From Pseudomonas viridiflava (GTDB taxonomy: Bacteria; Pseudomonadota; Gammaproteobacteria; Pseudomonadales; Pseudomonadaceae): a DNA stretch of 64,000 bases. Below the pieces are notes generated by a model. It was given only the letters and a program-made list of their open reading frames with translations, ran no database searches and was not told the DNA's origin. The stretch is taken from NCBI RefSeq assembly GCF_900580675.1, contig NZ_UTBG01000186.1:310001-374000 (forward strand). The letters are read 5' to 3'. Position numbers and translations under genes: made by a program. Shown piece by piece: positions 45,884-53,301 of this stretch (position 1 is its first letter; every line of letters begins with the position of its first letter).

Positions 45884-46513
45884 GTGATTCGCGTACTGGT
45901 AGCCGAAGACCACACCATTGTTCGAGAAGGCATCAAGCAGTTGATCGGCCTGGCCAAAGACCTGCTGGTGGTGGGCGAGGCGAGCAATGGCGAGCAGTTG
46001 CTGGAGACGTTGCGCCACGTGCCTTGCGAGGTGGTGCTGCTGGACATCTCGATGCCCGGCGTCAACGGCCTGGAAGCGATTGCGCGGATACGTGCCTTGA
46101 GCAACCCGCCGGCGATCCTGGTGCTGTCGATGCACGACGAGGCGCAAATGGCCGCGCGTGCCTTGAAGGTCGGCGCCGCCGGTTACGCCACCAAGGACAG
46201 CGACCCGGCGCTGTTGCTCACGGCGATTCGCAAGGTCGCGGCGGGTGGGCGCTATATCGACCCGGACCTGGCCGACCGGATGGTCTTTGAAGTCGGCCTG
46301 ACCGACAACCGCCCGCTGCACTCGTTGCTCTCGGAGCGTGAATTCTCGGTGTTCGAACGCCTGGCCCAGGGCGCCAACGTGAATGACATCGCCCAGCAGC
46401 TGGCGCTGAGCAGCAAGACCATCAGCACCCACAAGGCGCGGCTGATGCAAAAGCTGAATATTACCTCCCTGGCGGAACTGGTGAAGTACGCCATGGAACA
46501 CAAGCTGCTCTAG
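45884..46513 (+). CDS. NarL/LuxR-family response regulator
   Basis: The GTG start at 45884 follows AGAGGAAG. This 209 aa protein has a receiver domain with acidic pocket E8/D9, phospho-acceptor D54 (VLLDISMPG) and the conserved Lys in ATKDSDPA. The LuxR-type helix-turn-helix is at ~145-205 (NDIAQQLALSSKTISTHKARLMQKL). It forms a two-component pair with the preceding kinase. A 16-bp palindrome lies 90-105 nt downstream of its stop, upstream of the transporter operon. Confidence 0.95.
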   Translation: MIRVLVAEDHTIVREGIKQLIGLAKDLLVVGEASNGEQLLETLRHVPCEVVLLDISMPGVNGLEAIARIRALSNPPAILVLSMHDEAQMAARALKVGAAGYATKDSDPALLLTAIRKVAAGGRYIDPDLADRMVFEVGLTDNRPLHSLLSEREFSVFERLAQGANVNDIAQQLALSSKTISTHKARLMQKLNITSLAELVKYAMEHKLL

Positions 46514-46559
46514 CGACATGCCTGTTTGCGACCCCCTCTGAGCGGTGCTGAACCCAGCC

Positions 46560-46576
46560 CCGGCGCCTGGCGCCGG
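46560..46576. repeat. GC-rich hairpin after the response regulator gene
   Basis: CCGGCGCC-T-GGCGCCGG is self-complementary and lies 47 nt after the stop codon. There is no T-tract, so it is at best a weak or Rho-linked terminator. Confidence 0.4.
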
Positions 46577-46602
46577 AGCACTGTTCCATTCCCGCCATCC
46601 GT

Positions 46603-46618
46603 GTAGGGCGATCCCTAC
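46603..46618. promoter_or_regulatory. candidate response-regulator operator upstream of ABC importer operon
   Basis: GTAGGG-CGAT-CCCTAC is a perfect 6-bp inverted repeat with a 4-nt centre, a size suited to a NarL-type dimer. It lies 110 nt upstream of the ATPase gene start and immediately downstream of the NarL-type regulator gene. Confidence 0.5.
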
Positions 46619-46655
46619 CCCCAACCTTCCATCCGGCTGATGCGATTCTCTCCTG

Positions 46656-46674
46656 GCCCCCGATTTCCGGGGGC
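46656..46674. repeat. 7-bp hairpin in ABC operon leader region
   Basis: GCCCCCG-ATTTC-CGGGGGC forms a perfect stem. It lies 12 nt upstream of the shared promoter element and could be a terminator remnant or an additional protein site. Confidence 0.4.
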
Positions 46675-46685
46675 TCGCGCCTGGA

Positions 46686-46699
46686 CTACGCTTGTGCCA
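46686..46699 (+). promoter_or_regulatory. shared promoter element, copy 1 (ABC importer operon)
   Basis: CTACGCTTGTGCCA occurs here and, identically, upstream of the Fe-ADH gene (51352-51365). In both places 28 nt separate it from the ATG. TACGCT may act as the -10 hexamer. Confidence 0.55.
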
Positions 46700-46727
46700 C
46701 AGCAGTCCAAAACACAAAGGTGCGGGT

Positions 46728-47840
46728 ATGAGCGAGGTGGATTCAAATGATGTGCTGGTCAGCTTTCGTGGCGTGCAGAAGAGCTACGACGGCGAGAACC
46801 TGATCGTCAAAGACCTCAACCTGGAGATTCGCAAGGGCGAGTTCCTCACCCTGCTCGGGCCTTCCGGTTCGGGCAAGACCACCAGCCTGATGATGCTCGC
46901 CGGCTTCGAAACGCCGACCGCCGGTGAAATCCAGCTGGCCGGGCGTTCGATTAACAACGTGCCGCCGCATAAACGTGATATCGGCATGGTGTTCCAGAAC
47001 TACGCGCTATTCCCGCACATGACCGTCGCCGAGAACCTGGCCTTCCCGCTGACCGTACGCGGTTTGAGCAAGACCGACGTCAGCGAGCGGGTCAAACGCG
47101 TGCTGAGCATGGTCCAGCTCGACGCCTTCGCCCAGCGCTACCCGGCACAACTTTCCGGCGGCCAGCAGCAGCGCGTGGCGCTCGCCCGTGCGCTGGTGTT
47201 CGAGCCGCAGCTGGTGCTGATGGACGAACCCCTCGGCGCCCTCGATAAACAACTGCGCGAACACATGCAGATGGAGATCAAGCACCTGCACCAGCGCCTC
47301 GGCGTGACCGTGGTGTACGTGACCCACGACCAGGGCGAAGCCTTGACCATGTCCGACCGCGTGGCAGTGTTCCACCAGGGCGAAATCCAGCAGATCGCCG
47401 CGCCGCGCACCCTGTATGAAGAGCCGAAGAATACCTTTGTCGCCAACTTTATCGGCGAGAACAACCGCCTCAACGGCCGCCTGCACAGTCACACCGGCGA
47501 CCGTTGTGTGGTCGAGCTGGCGCGCGGCGAGAAGGTCGAGGCGTTGGCCGTGAACGTCGGCCAGATCGGCGGCCCGGTGACCCTGTCGGTTCGGCCCGAG
47601 CGCGTCAGCCTGAATGGCGCAAGCGATGTGTGCGTCAACCGCTTCTCCGGGCGGGTGGCGGAATTTATCTACCTGGGCGACCACGTGCGCGTGCGCCTGG
47701 AAGTCTGCGGCAAGGCCGATTTTTTTGTGAAACAACCGATTGCCGAGCTGGACCCAGCCCTGGCGGTCGGCGACGTGGTACCGATTGGCTGGCAAGTCGA
47801 GCACGTTCGCGCACTCGACCCACTTCTAGAGGCGAACTGA
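46728..47840 (+). CDS. ABC transporter ATP-binding protein, PotA-like (polyamine/opine family)
   Basis: This 370 aa ATPase starts at ATG 46728 with AAAGG upstream. It has Walker A GPSGSGKT at 44-51, signature LSGGQ at ~141-145, Walker B LVLMDEPLGALD at ~161-172, and a C-terminal TOBE domain (~290-365) typical of importers for spermidine/putrescine and related amines. It is the first gene of an operon with a binding protein and two permeases. The substrate cannot be fixed; a polyamine or amino-alcohol fits the family. Confidence 0.94.
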   Translation: MSEVDSNDVLVSFRGVQKSYDGENLIVKDLNLEIRKGEFLTLLGPSGSGKTTSLMMLAGFETPTAGEIQLAGRSINNVPPHKRDIGMVFQNYALFPHMTVAENLAFPLTVRGLSKTDVSERVKRVLSMVQLDAFAQRYPAQLSGGQQQRVALARALVFEPQLVLMDEPLGALDKQLREHMQMEIKHLHQRLGVTVVYVTHDQGEALTMSDRVAVFHQGEIQQIAAPRTLYEEPKNTFVANFIGENNRLNGRLHSHTGDRCVVELARGEKVEALAVNVGQIGGPVTLSVRPERVSLNGASDVCVNRFSGRVAEFIYLGDHVRVRLEVCGKADFFVKQPIAELDPALAVGDVVPIGWQVEHVRALDPLLEAN

Positions 47841-47877
47841 TCGCCCCCATGGCTTCACCAACCCTGCACGTGGAGAG

Positions 47878-47885
47878 AACAACAA
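47878..47885 (+). promoter_or_regulatory. candidate Crc/Hfq catabolite-activity motif at the binding-protein start codon
   Basis: AACAACAA fits the AAnAAnAA motif bound by Hfq with Crc during catabolite repression in pseudomonads. Its last A is the first base of the ATG, and GGAGAG lies just upstream, so binding would block initiation. Confidence 0.5.
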
Positions 47886-48925
47886 TGTTGAGTTCCTTGA
47901 AGTATTCCGTCCTGGCATTGAGCTTGATGGGCGCGACCCAGGCCATGGCCGGCCCGGACCTGACGGTCGTGTCCTTTGGTGGCGCGAACAAGGCAGCACA
48001 GGTCAAAGCCTTCTACGCACCGTGGGAAAGCGCGGGCAACGGCAAGATCGTCGCCGGCGAGTACAACGGTGAAATGGCCAAGGTCAAGGCCATGGTCGAT
48101 ACCAAGAGCGTGTCCTGGGACCTGGTGGAAGTGGAGTCGCCAGAGCTGTCCCGTGGCTGTGACGAAGACATGTTCGAACCGCTTGACCCGAAACTGTTCG
48201 GCAACTCTGCCGACTACGTCAAAGGCGCGATCCAGCCGTGCGGCGTGGGCTTCTTTGTGTGGTCGACGGTGCTGGCCTACAACGCCGACAAGCTGAGCAG
48301 CGCGCCGACCAGCTGGGCGGATTTCTGGGACACCAAGAAATTCCCGGGCAAACGCGGCCTGCGCAAGGGCGCCAAGTACACCCTGGAATTCGCCTTGATG
48401 GCCGATGGCGTTGCACCGAAAGACGTCTACAAAGTGCTGGCCGGCAAAGATGGCCAGGACCGTGCCTTCAAGAAACTCGACGAACTCAAACCCTCGATCC
48501 AGTGGTGGGAAGCCGGCGCACAACCGCCGCAGTACCTGGCCTCGGGTGACGTAGTGATGAGCTCGGCCTACAACGGCCGCATCGCCGCCGTGCAGAAAGA
48601 AAGCAACCTGAAAGTGGTGTGGAACGGCGGCATCTATGACTTCGACGCCTGGGCCATCCCTAAAGGCCTGGCCAAGGACCGCGCCGAAGCGGCGAAGAAA
48701 TTCATCGCCTTCTCGGTACAGCCGCAGCAGCAGAAGATCTACTCGGAAAACATCGCCTACGGCCCGGCCAACACCCAGGCCGTGCCGTTGCTGGCCAAGG
48801 ATGTGCTGAAGGACATGCCGACCACGCCGGAGAACATTGCCAACCAGGTGCAGATCGACGTGAGCTTCTGGGCGGATAACGGCGAGCAGCTGGAGCAGCG
48901 CTTCAATTCCTGGGCTGCCAAGTAA
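47885..48925 (+). CDS. ABC transporter periplasmic substrate-binding protein, PotD/PotF-like
   Basis: This 346 aa protein has a signal peptide with predicted cleavage after AMA at about residue 22, then a bilobal binding protein of the spermidine/putrescine family (DLTVVSFGGANKAAQVKAFY at the mature N-terminus, later WWEAGAQPPQYLASGDVVMS). The start at 47885 has GGAGAG 9 nt upstream; the open frame extends upstream inside the ATPase gene but is not used. It lies 44 nt after the ATPase gene. A REPIN follows before the permeases. Confidence 0.94.
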   Translation: MLSSLKYSVLALSLMGATQAMAGPDLTVVSFGGANKAAQVKAFYAPWESAGNGKIVAGEYNGEMAKVKAMVDTKSVSWDLVEVESPELSRGCDEDMFEPLDPKLFGNSADYVKGAIQPCGVGFFVWSTVLAYNADKLSSAPTSWADFWDTKKFPGKRGLRKGAKYTLEFALMADGVAPKDVYKVLAGKDGQDRAFKKLDELKPSIQWWEAGAQPPQYLASGDVVMSSAYNGRIAAVQKESNLKVVWNGGIYDFDAWAIPKGLAKDRAEAAKKFIAFSVQPQQQKIYSENIAYGPANTQAVPLLAKDVLKDMPTTPENIANQVQIDVSFWADNGEQLEQRFNSWAAK

Positions 48926-48962
48926 TCAGCAACGCCGCTAAATCCTTGTGGGAACCGGTAAG

Positions 48963-49052
48963 TGTGGGAGCGGGCTTGCTCGCGAATGCAGTGTGACAGT
49001 CAACACATGAGGAGGCTGATCCACCGCATTCGCGAGCAAGCCCGCTCCCACA
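48963..49052. repeat. REPIN inside the ABC operon, with partial extra arm
   Basis: TGTGGGAGCGGGCTTGCTCG and CGAGCAAGCCCGCTCCCACA face each other across 90 bp. An extra CCCGCTCCCACA fragment (49057-49068) directly after the right arm looks like a partial duplication. It lies between binding-protein and permease genes, where it could lower permease expression relative to the binding protein. Confidence 0.94.
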
Positions 49053-49107
49053 CAAACCCGCTCCCACAGGGGATCTGCATTTATCTTCAACAAATCCGGA
49101 GTTTGCC

Positions 49108-50340
49108 ATGGCTACCGCCATTCCTGGCCCCACCCTCAAGCAGCGCCTGGCGCGTGCCGAGCGGCTCAACCGCTGGAAGGCCCAGGCCTTGATTGCGCCG
49201 CTGGTGCTGTTTTTGCTGCTGGTGTTCCTGGTGCCGATCGTCGCGCTGCTCTACAAAAGCGTCGGCAACCCGGAAGTGGTGGGCGGCTTGCCGCGTACCG
49301 TGGTGGCGGTCAAGACCTGGGACGGCCGTGGCCTGCCGGGCGAGCCGGTGTACCAGGCCCTCAGCGAGGACCTGGGCGAGGCGCGTGCCAACCAGACTTT
49401 GGGTGATCTGTCCAAACGCTTGAACATGGAACTGGCCGGCTATCGCAGCCTGCTGACCAAAACCGCGCGGGCGTTGCCATTCAGTGAAACGCCTGCCTCC
49501 TATAAAGAAGCGCTGGAAAACCTCGACGAACGCTGGGGCGACCCGGCGTATTGGCAGGCGATCCGGCGCAATACCAGCAGCCTTACGCCGTATTACCTGC
49601 TGGCGGCCGTCGATCACCGCATCGACGACCTCGGCGAAGTGGCCCCGGCCACCCCGGACCAGGCGATCTACCTGGATATCTTCGCCCGCACTTTCTGGAT
49701 GGGCCTGGTGATCACCGCCGTCTGCCTGTTGCTGGCCAACCCGCTGGCGTACCTGCTGGCCAACCTGCCGGCGCGCAAAAGCAACTTGCTGATGATCCTG
49801 GTGTTGCTGCCGTTCTGGACCTCGATCCTGGTGCGCGTCGCCGCGTGGATCGTATTGCTGCAGTCCGGCGGGCTGATCAACAGCGCACTGATGGGCCTGG
49901 GGCTGGTGGATAAACCGGTGGAACTGGTGTTCAACCGCACCGGGGTCTACATCTCCATGGTGCACATTCTGTTGCCGTTCATGATTCTGCCGATCTACAG
50001 CGTGATGAAAGGCATCTCGCCGACGTATATGCGCGCGGCGATTTCCCTGGGTTGCCACCCGTTCGCGAGTTTCTGGCGCGTGTACTTCCCGCAAACCTAC
50101 GCGGGTGTCGGCGCCGGTTGCCTGCTGGTATTCATCCTGGCGATTGGTTACTACATCACCCCGGCGCTGCTGGGCAGCCCGAACGACCAGATGGTCAGCT
50201 ACTTCGTGGCGTTCTACACCAACACCAGCATCAACTGGGGCATGGCCACGGCCTTGGGCGGCTTGCTGCTGCTGGCGACCGTGGTGCTTTACCTGATCTA
50301 CAACCGGCTGGTGGGCGCCAGTCGCCTGCGCCTGAGCTGA
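49108..50340 (+). CDS. ABC transporter permease, PotB-like with large periplasmic insert
   Basis: This 410 aa inner-membrane subunit has CCGGAG 8 nt before the ATG. TM1 is ~27-49, followed by a hydrophilic loop of about 140 residues (~50-190) before the next helix at ~195. Then come the usual five helices and the EAA loop (RAAISLGCHPFASFWRVYFP, ~311-330) that docks on the ATPase. Standard PotB proteins are about 280 aa, so the insert is the unusual part. Downstream permease partner is 12 nt away. Confidence 0.93.
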   Translation: MATAIPGPTLKQRLARAERLNRWKAQALIAPLVLFLLLVFLVPIVALLYKSVGNPEVVGGLPRTVVAVKTWDGRGLPGEPVYQALSEDLGEARANQTLGDLSKRLNMELAGYRSLLTKTARALPFSETPASYKEALENLDERWGDPAYWQAIRRNTSSLTPYYLLAAVDHRIDDLGEVAPATPDQAIYLDIFARTFWMGLVITAVCLLLANPLAYLLANLPARKSNLLMILVLLPFWTSILVRVAAWIVLLQSGGLINSALMGLGLVDKPVELVFNRTGVYISMVHILLPFMILPIYSVMKGISPTYMRAAISLGCHPFASFWRVYFPQTYAGVGAGCLLVFILAIGYYITPALLGSPNDQMVSYFVAFYTNTSINWGMATALGGLLLLATVVLYLIYNRLVGASRLRLS

Positions 50341-50352
50341 GGAGACCTTGCG

Positions 50353-51177
50353 ATGCTGAGCCCTTATATGTCACCGGTGGAACGGGTGTGGTTCTACAGC
50401 TTGCGGATCCTCTGCGGCTTGATCCTGCTGTTCCTGATTTTGCCGGTGCTGGTGATTATCCCGTTGTCGTTCAACAGCGGCAGTTTCCTGGTGTACCCGC
50501 TGCAAGGCTTCTCGCTGCACTGGTATCAGGATTTCTTCGCCTCGGCCGAATGGATGCGTGCGCTGAAAAACAGCATCATCGTTGCCCCCGCGGCCACGGT
50601 GCTGGCGATGATCTTTGGCACCCTGGCCGCGATTGGCCTGACCCGCGGCAATTTCCCCGGCAAGGCGCTGGTGATGGCCTTGGTGATTTCGCCGATGGTG
50701 GTGCCGGTGGTGATTATCGGCGTGGCCAGCTACCTGTTTTTCGCGCCGCTGGGCCTGGGCAACAGCTTCTTTTCGCTGATCGTGGTGCACGCGGTGCTTG
50801 GCGTGCCGTTTGTGATCATCACCGTGTCGGCGACCTTGCAGGGGTTTAACCATAACCTGGTGCGCGCAGCGGCCAGCCTGGGCGCCTCGCCGTTGACCGC
50901 GTTTCGCCGGGTGACCTTGCCGCTGATCGCGCCGGGGGTGATCTCCGGGGCGCTGTTTGCCTTCGCCACGTCGTTCGATGAGGTGGTGGTAACGCTGTTT
51001 CTCGCCGGCCCCGAACAAGCGACTTTGCCGCGTCAGATGTTCAGCGGCATCCGCGAAAACCTCAGCCCGACGATTGCAGCGGCGGCAACCCTGCTGATCG
51101 CCTTCTCGGTGGTGCTGTTGCTGACCCTGGAATGGCTGCGCGGGCGTAGCGAGAAGTTGCGTACTGCCCAGGTCTGA
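50353..51177 (+). CDS. ABC transporter permease, PotC-like
   Basis: This 274 aa protein has six predicted TM helices, starting at ATG 50353 with GAGGAG upstream. The EAA loop RAAASLGASPLTAFRRVTLP lies at ~172-191. It is the last gene of the ATPase, binding protein, permease, permease operon, followed by a REPIN. Confidence 0.94.
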   Translation: MLSPYMSPVERVWFYSLRILCGLILLFLILPVLVIIPLSFNSGSFLVYPLQGFSLHWYQDFFASAEWMRALKNSIIVAPAATVLAMIFGTLAAIGLTRGNFPGKALVMALVISPMVVPVVIIGVASYLFFAPLGLGNSFFSLIVVHAVLGVPFVIITVSATLQGFNHNLVRAAASLGASPLTAFRRVTLPLIAPGVISGALFAFATSFDEVVVTLFLAGPEQATLPRQMFSGIRENLSPTIAAAATLLIAFSVVLLLTLEWLRGRSEKLRTAQV

Positions 51178-51196
51178 CGGTCGAAACCGGATCAAA

Positions 51197-51283
51197 TGTG
51201 GGAGCTGGCTTGCCTGCGATGCAAGCGACTCGGTGTTTCAGTGACACCCGGTTGATGCTATCGCAGGCAAGCCAGCTCCCACA
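51197..51283. repeat. REPIN (GGGAGCTGGC variant)
   Basis: TGTGGGAGCTGGCTTGCCTG is mirrored by CAGGCAAGCCAGCTCCCACA over 87 bp, between the permease gene and Fe-ADH. Confidence 0.94.
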
Positions 51284-51304
51284 TTGACCGTGCCCGCTTG
51301 AGGT

Positions 51305-51328
51305 GACCTGACCATTCAGGTCCTGAAT
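51305..51328. promoter_or_regulatory. two overlapping palindromes upstream of Fe-ADH
   Basis: GACCTGA-CCAT-TCAGGTC (51305-51322) overlaps ATTCAGG-T-CCTGAAT (51314-51328). They share the TCAGG half-site, so three half-sites alternate. They end 23 nt upstream of the shared promoter element, a usual activator position. Confidence 0.5.
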
Positions 51329-51351
51329 GCTTGGCAACCCAAAATCCCCAG

Positions 51352-51365
51352 CTACGCTTGTGCCA
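51352..51365 (+). promoter_or_regulatory. shared promoter element, copy 2 (Fe-ADH)
   Basis: CTACGCTTGTGCCA is identical to 46686-46699 and again 28 nt from the ATG. TTGGCA at 51331-51336 could serve as -35, 16 nt from TACGCT. Confidence 0.55.
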
Positions 51366-51393
51366 GCCCATTCCCTGACAAGAGGCCGCGCAC

Positions 51394-52542
51394 ATGAGTA
51401 CTTCCTCATTCAAGATCGCCCACAAACTGCTGACCGGCGCCGGCGCCATTGAACAACTGGCGGCCGAACTCACGCGCCTGGATGTGGACAACCCGCTGAT
51501 CGTCACCGATGCCGCACTGGTCAAGTCCGGCACTGTGGCGCTGGCGCTCGAACACTTGGGCGACCGGTCCTATGAAATTTTCGACCGCGTGCTGCCCGAC
51601 CCGGAAATCGCCATCGTCGAGGACTGCATGCGCGTGTACCGCGAGGGTGGGCACGACGGCCTGATCGGCCTGGGCGGCGGCAGCGCAATTGATATCGCCA
51701 AAAGCGTCGCGGCCTACGCCGGTTACCACGGCGCCCTGGCGGATTTGTTCGGCGTTGACCAGGTGCCGCGCAAGGGCCCGCCGCTGATCGCCATCCCGAC
51801 CACGGCGGGTACCGGCTCGGAAGTGACCAACGTGGCGATCCTCTCGGACAAGGTCGCGCAACTGAAAAAAGGCATTGTCAGCGATTACCTGCTGCCGGAC
51901 GTGGCGCTGATCAGCCCGCAGATGACCCTGACTTGCCCGCGCAGTGTCACTGCGGCGAGTGGCGTGGACGCGCTGGTGCACGCGATTGAATCCTACCTGT
52001 CGCTGAACGCCTCGCCGATCACCGATGCCTTGGCCATTGGCGCGATCAAGCTGATCGCCAACGCGCTGCCCAAGGCCTACGCCAACCCGTCCAACTTGCA
52101 GGCCCGCGATGATATGGCTACCGCCAGCCTGATGGCCGGCATGGCCTTCGGTAACGCCGGGGTGGGCGCGGTGCATGCACTGGCGTACCCGCTGGGCGGG
52201 CGGTTCAATATTGCCCATGGCGTGAGCAATGCGCTGTTGCTGCCCTATGTCATGCACTGGAACAAGCTGGCCTGTGTCGAGCGCATGCAGGACATTGCCC
52301 AGGCCATGGGCGTGAATGTCAGCGGTTTGAGCGTGAACGATGCCGCCGACCAGGCCGTCGAGGCCATGGCGCGACTCTGCGCCGCAGTCGAGATCCCGGC
52401 AGGCCTGCGCAGTTTCGGGGTTCCCGAGGACGCCATACCCGCCATGGCCACGGAAGCGGCGGGCATTGAGCGCCTGATGCGCAACAACCCGCGCAAGCTG
52501 AGTGCGGCGGATATCGAGAAAATCTACCGGGCGGCTTACTAA
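51394..52542 (+). CDS. iron-containing alcohol dehydrogenase (Fe-ADH, type III)
   Basis: This 382 aa member of the Fe-ADH family has the NAD-binding GGGSAIDIAKS (~95-105), TTAGTGSEVTNVAIL, and metal-ligand His regions DALVHAIESY and VHALAYPLGGRFNIAHGVSNALLLP. It reversibly oxidises a primary alcohol to an aldehyde. It has its own promoter region, but shares a promoter element with the ABC importer operon, suggesting it acts on the imported compound or a product of it. Exact substrate unknown. It lies 84 nt before rpe. Confidence 0.94.
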   Translation: MSTSSFKIAHKLLTGAGAIEQLAAELTRLDVDNPLIVTDAALVKSGTVALALEHLGDRSYEIFDRVLPDPEIAIVEDCMRVYREGGHDGLIGLGGGSAIDIAKSVAAYAGYHGALADLFGVDQVPRKGPPLIAIPTTAGTGSEVTNVAILSDKVAQLKKGIVSDYLLPDVALISPQMTLTCPRSVTAASGVDALVHAIESYLSLNASPITDALAIGAIKLIANALPKAYANPSNLQARDDMATASLMAGMAFGNAGVGAVHALAYPLGGRFNIAHGVSNALLLPYVMHWNKLACVERMQDIAQAMGVNVSGLSVNDAADQAVEAMARLCAAVEIPAGLRSFGVPEDAIPAMATEAAGIERLMRNNPRKLSAADIEKIYRAAY

Positions 52543-52626
52543 CCATTGAGTGAGGTCACGGTGCGCGCGGCAAAGCATGAGGTATACAATGCGCGCCATC
52601 GTGATTTAGCTCAAAAAAGGTGCGTC

Positions 52627-53301
52627 ATGCAGCCCTTCGTCATTGCTCCATCGATTCTCTCCGCCGATTTCGCCCGCCTGGGTGAGGAAGTGGACAAGGT
52701 GTTGGCCTCCGGGGCTGACTTCGTGCACTTCGATGTCATGGACAACCACTACGTACCCAACCTGACCATCGGCCCGATGGTCTGCGCGGCGCTGCGCAAG
52801 TACGGCATCACCGCGCCGATCGACGCGCACCTGATGGTCAGCCCGGTGGACCGCATCGTCGGTGACTTCATCGAAGCCGGCGCGACCTACATCACCTTCC
52901 ACCCGGAAGCCACGCTGCACGTGGACCGCACCCTGCAATTGATCCGCGAAGGCGGCTGCAAGGCGGGCCTGGTGTTCAACCCGGCGACCCCGTTGAGCGT
53001 GCTCGAGTACGTAATGGACAAGGTCGACATGGTGCTGCTGATGAGCGTCAACCCAGGCTTCGGCGGGCAGAAGTTTATCCCGGGTACGTTGAACAAGCTG
53101 CGCGAAGCCCGCGCGTTGATCGACGCCTCGGGCCGCGATATCCGCCTGGAAATCGACGGCGGGGTCAACGTCAACAATATCCGCGAAATCGCTGCAGCGG
53201 GCGCCGATACCTTTGTGGCCGGCTCGGCGATCTTCAACGCGCCGAACTACCAGGAAGTCATCGACAAGATGCGAGCAGAACTGGCGCTGGCGCGTCCATG
53301 A
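52627..53301 (+). CDS. rpe: ribulose-phosphate 3-epimerase
   Basis: This 224 aa TIM-barrel enzyme interconverts ribulose-5-P and xylulose-5-P. MQPFVIAPSILSADFARLG is the standard N-terminus; VHFDVMDNHYVPNLT and MSVNPGFGGQKF are signature motifs. The ATG at 52627 is chosen over the in-frame frame extension from 52546. It overlaps gph by ATGA, the usual rpe-gph-trpE arrangement. Confidence 0.98.
   Translation: MQPFVIAPSILSADFARLGEEVDKVLASGADFVHFDVMDNHYVPNLTIGPMVCAALRKYGITAPIDAHLMVSPVDRIVGDFIEAGATYITFHPEATLHVDRTLQLIREGGCKAGLVFNPATPLSVLEYVMDKVDMVLLMSVNPGFGGQKFIPGTLNKLREARALIDASGRDIRLEIDGGVNVNNIREIAAAGADTFVAGSAIFNAPNYQEVIDKMRAELALARP

Noticed and set aside
46686..46699. Reverse complement of the shared element starts TGGCAC, like an RpoN -24 box
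   Set aside because: The matching -12 TTGC is missing at the right distance in both copies, and the orientation is opposite to the genes.
47504..47884. Upstream extension of the ABC binding protein inside the ATPase gene
   Set aside because: The true start at 47885 gives a clean signal peptide and ribosome site; the extension is an out-of-frame reading of the ATPase.
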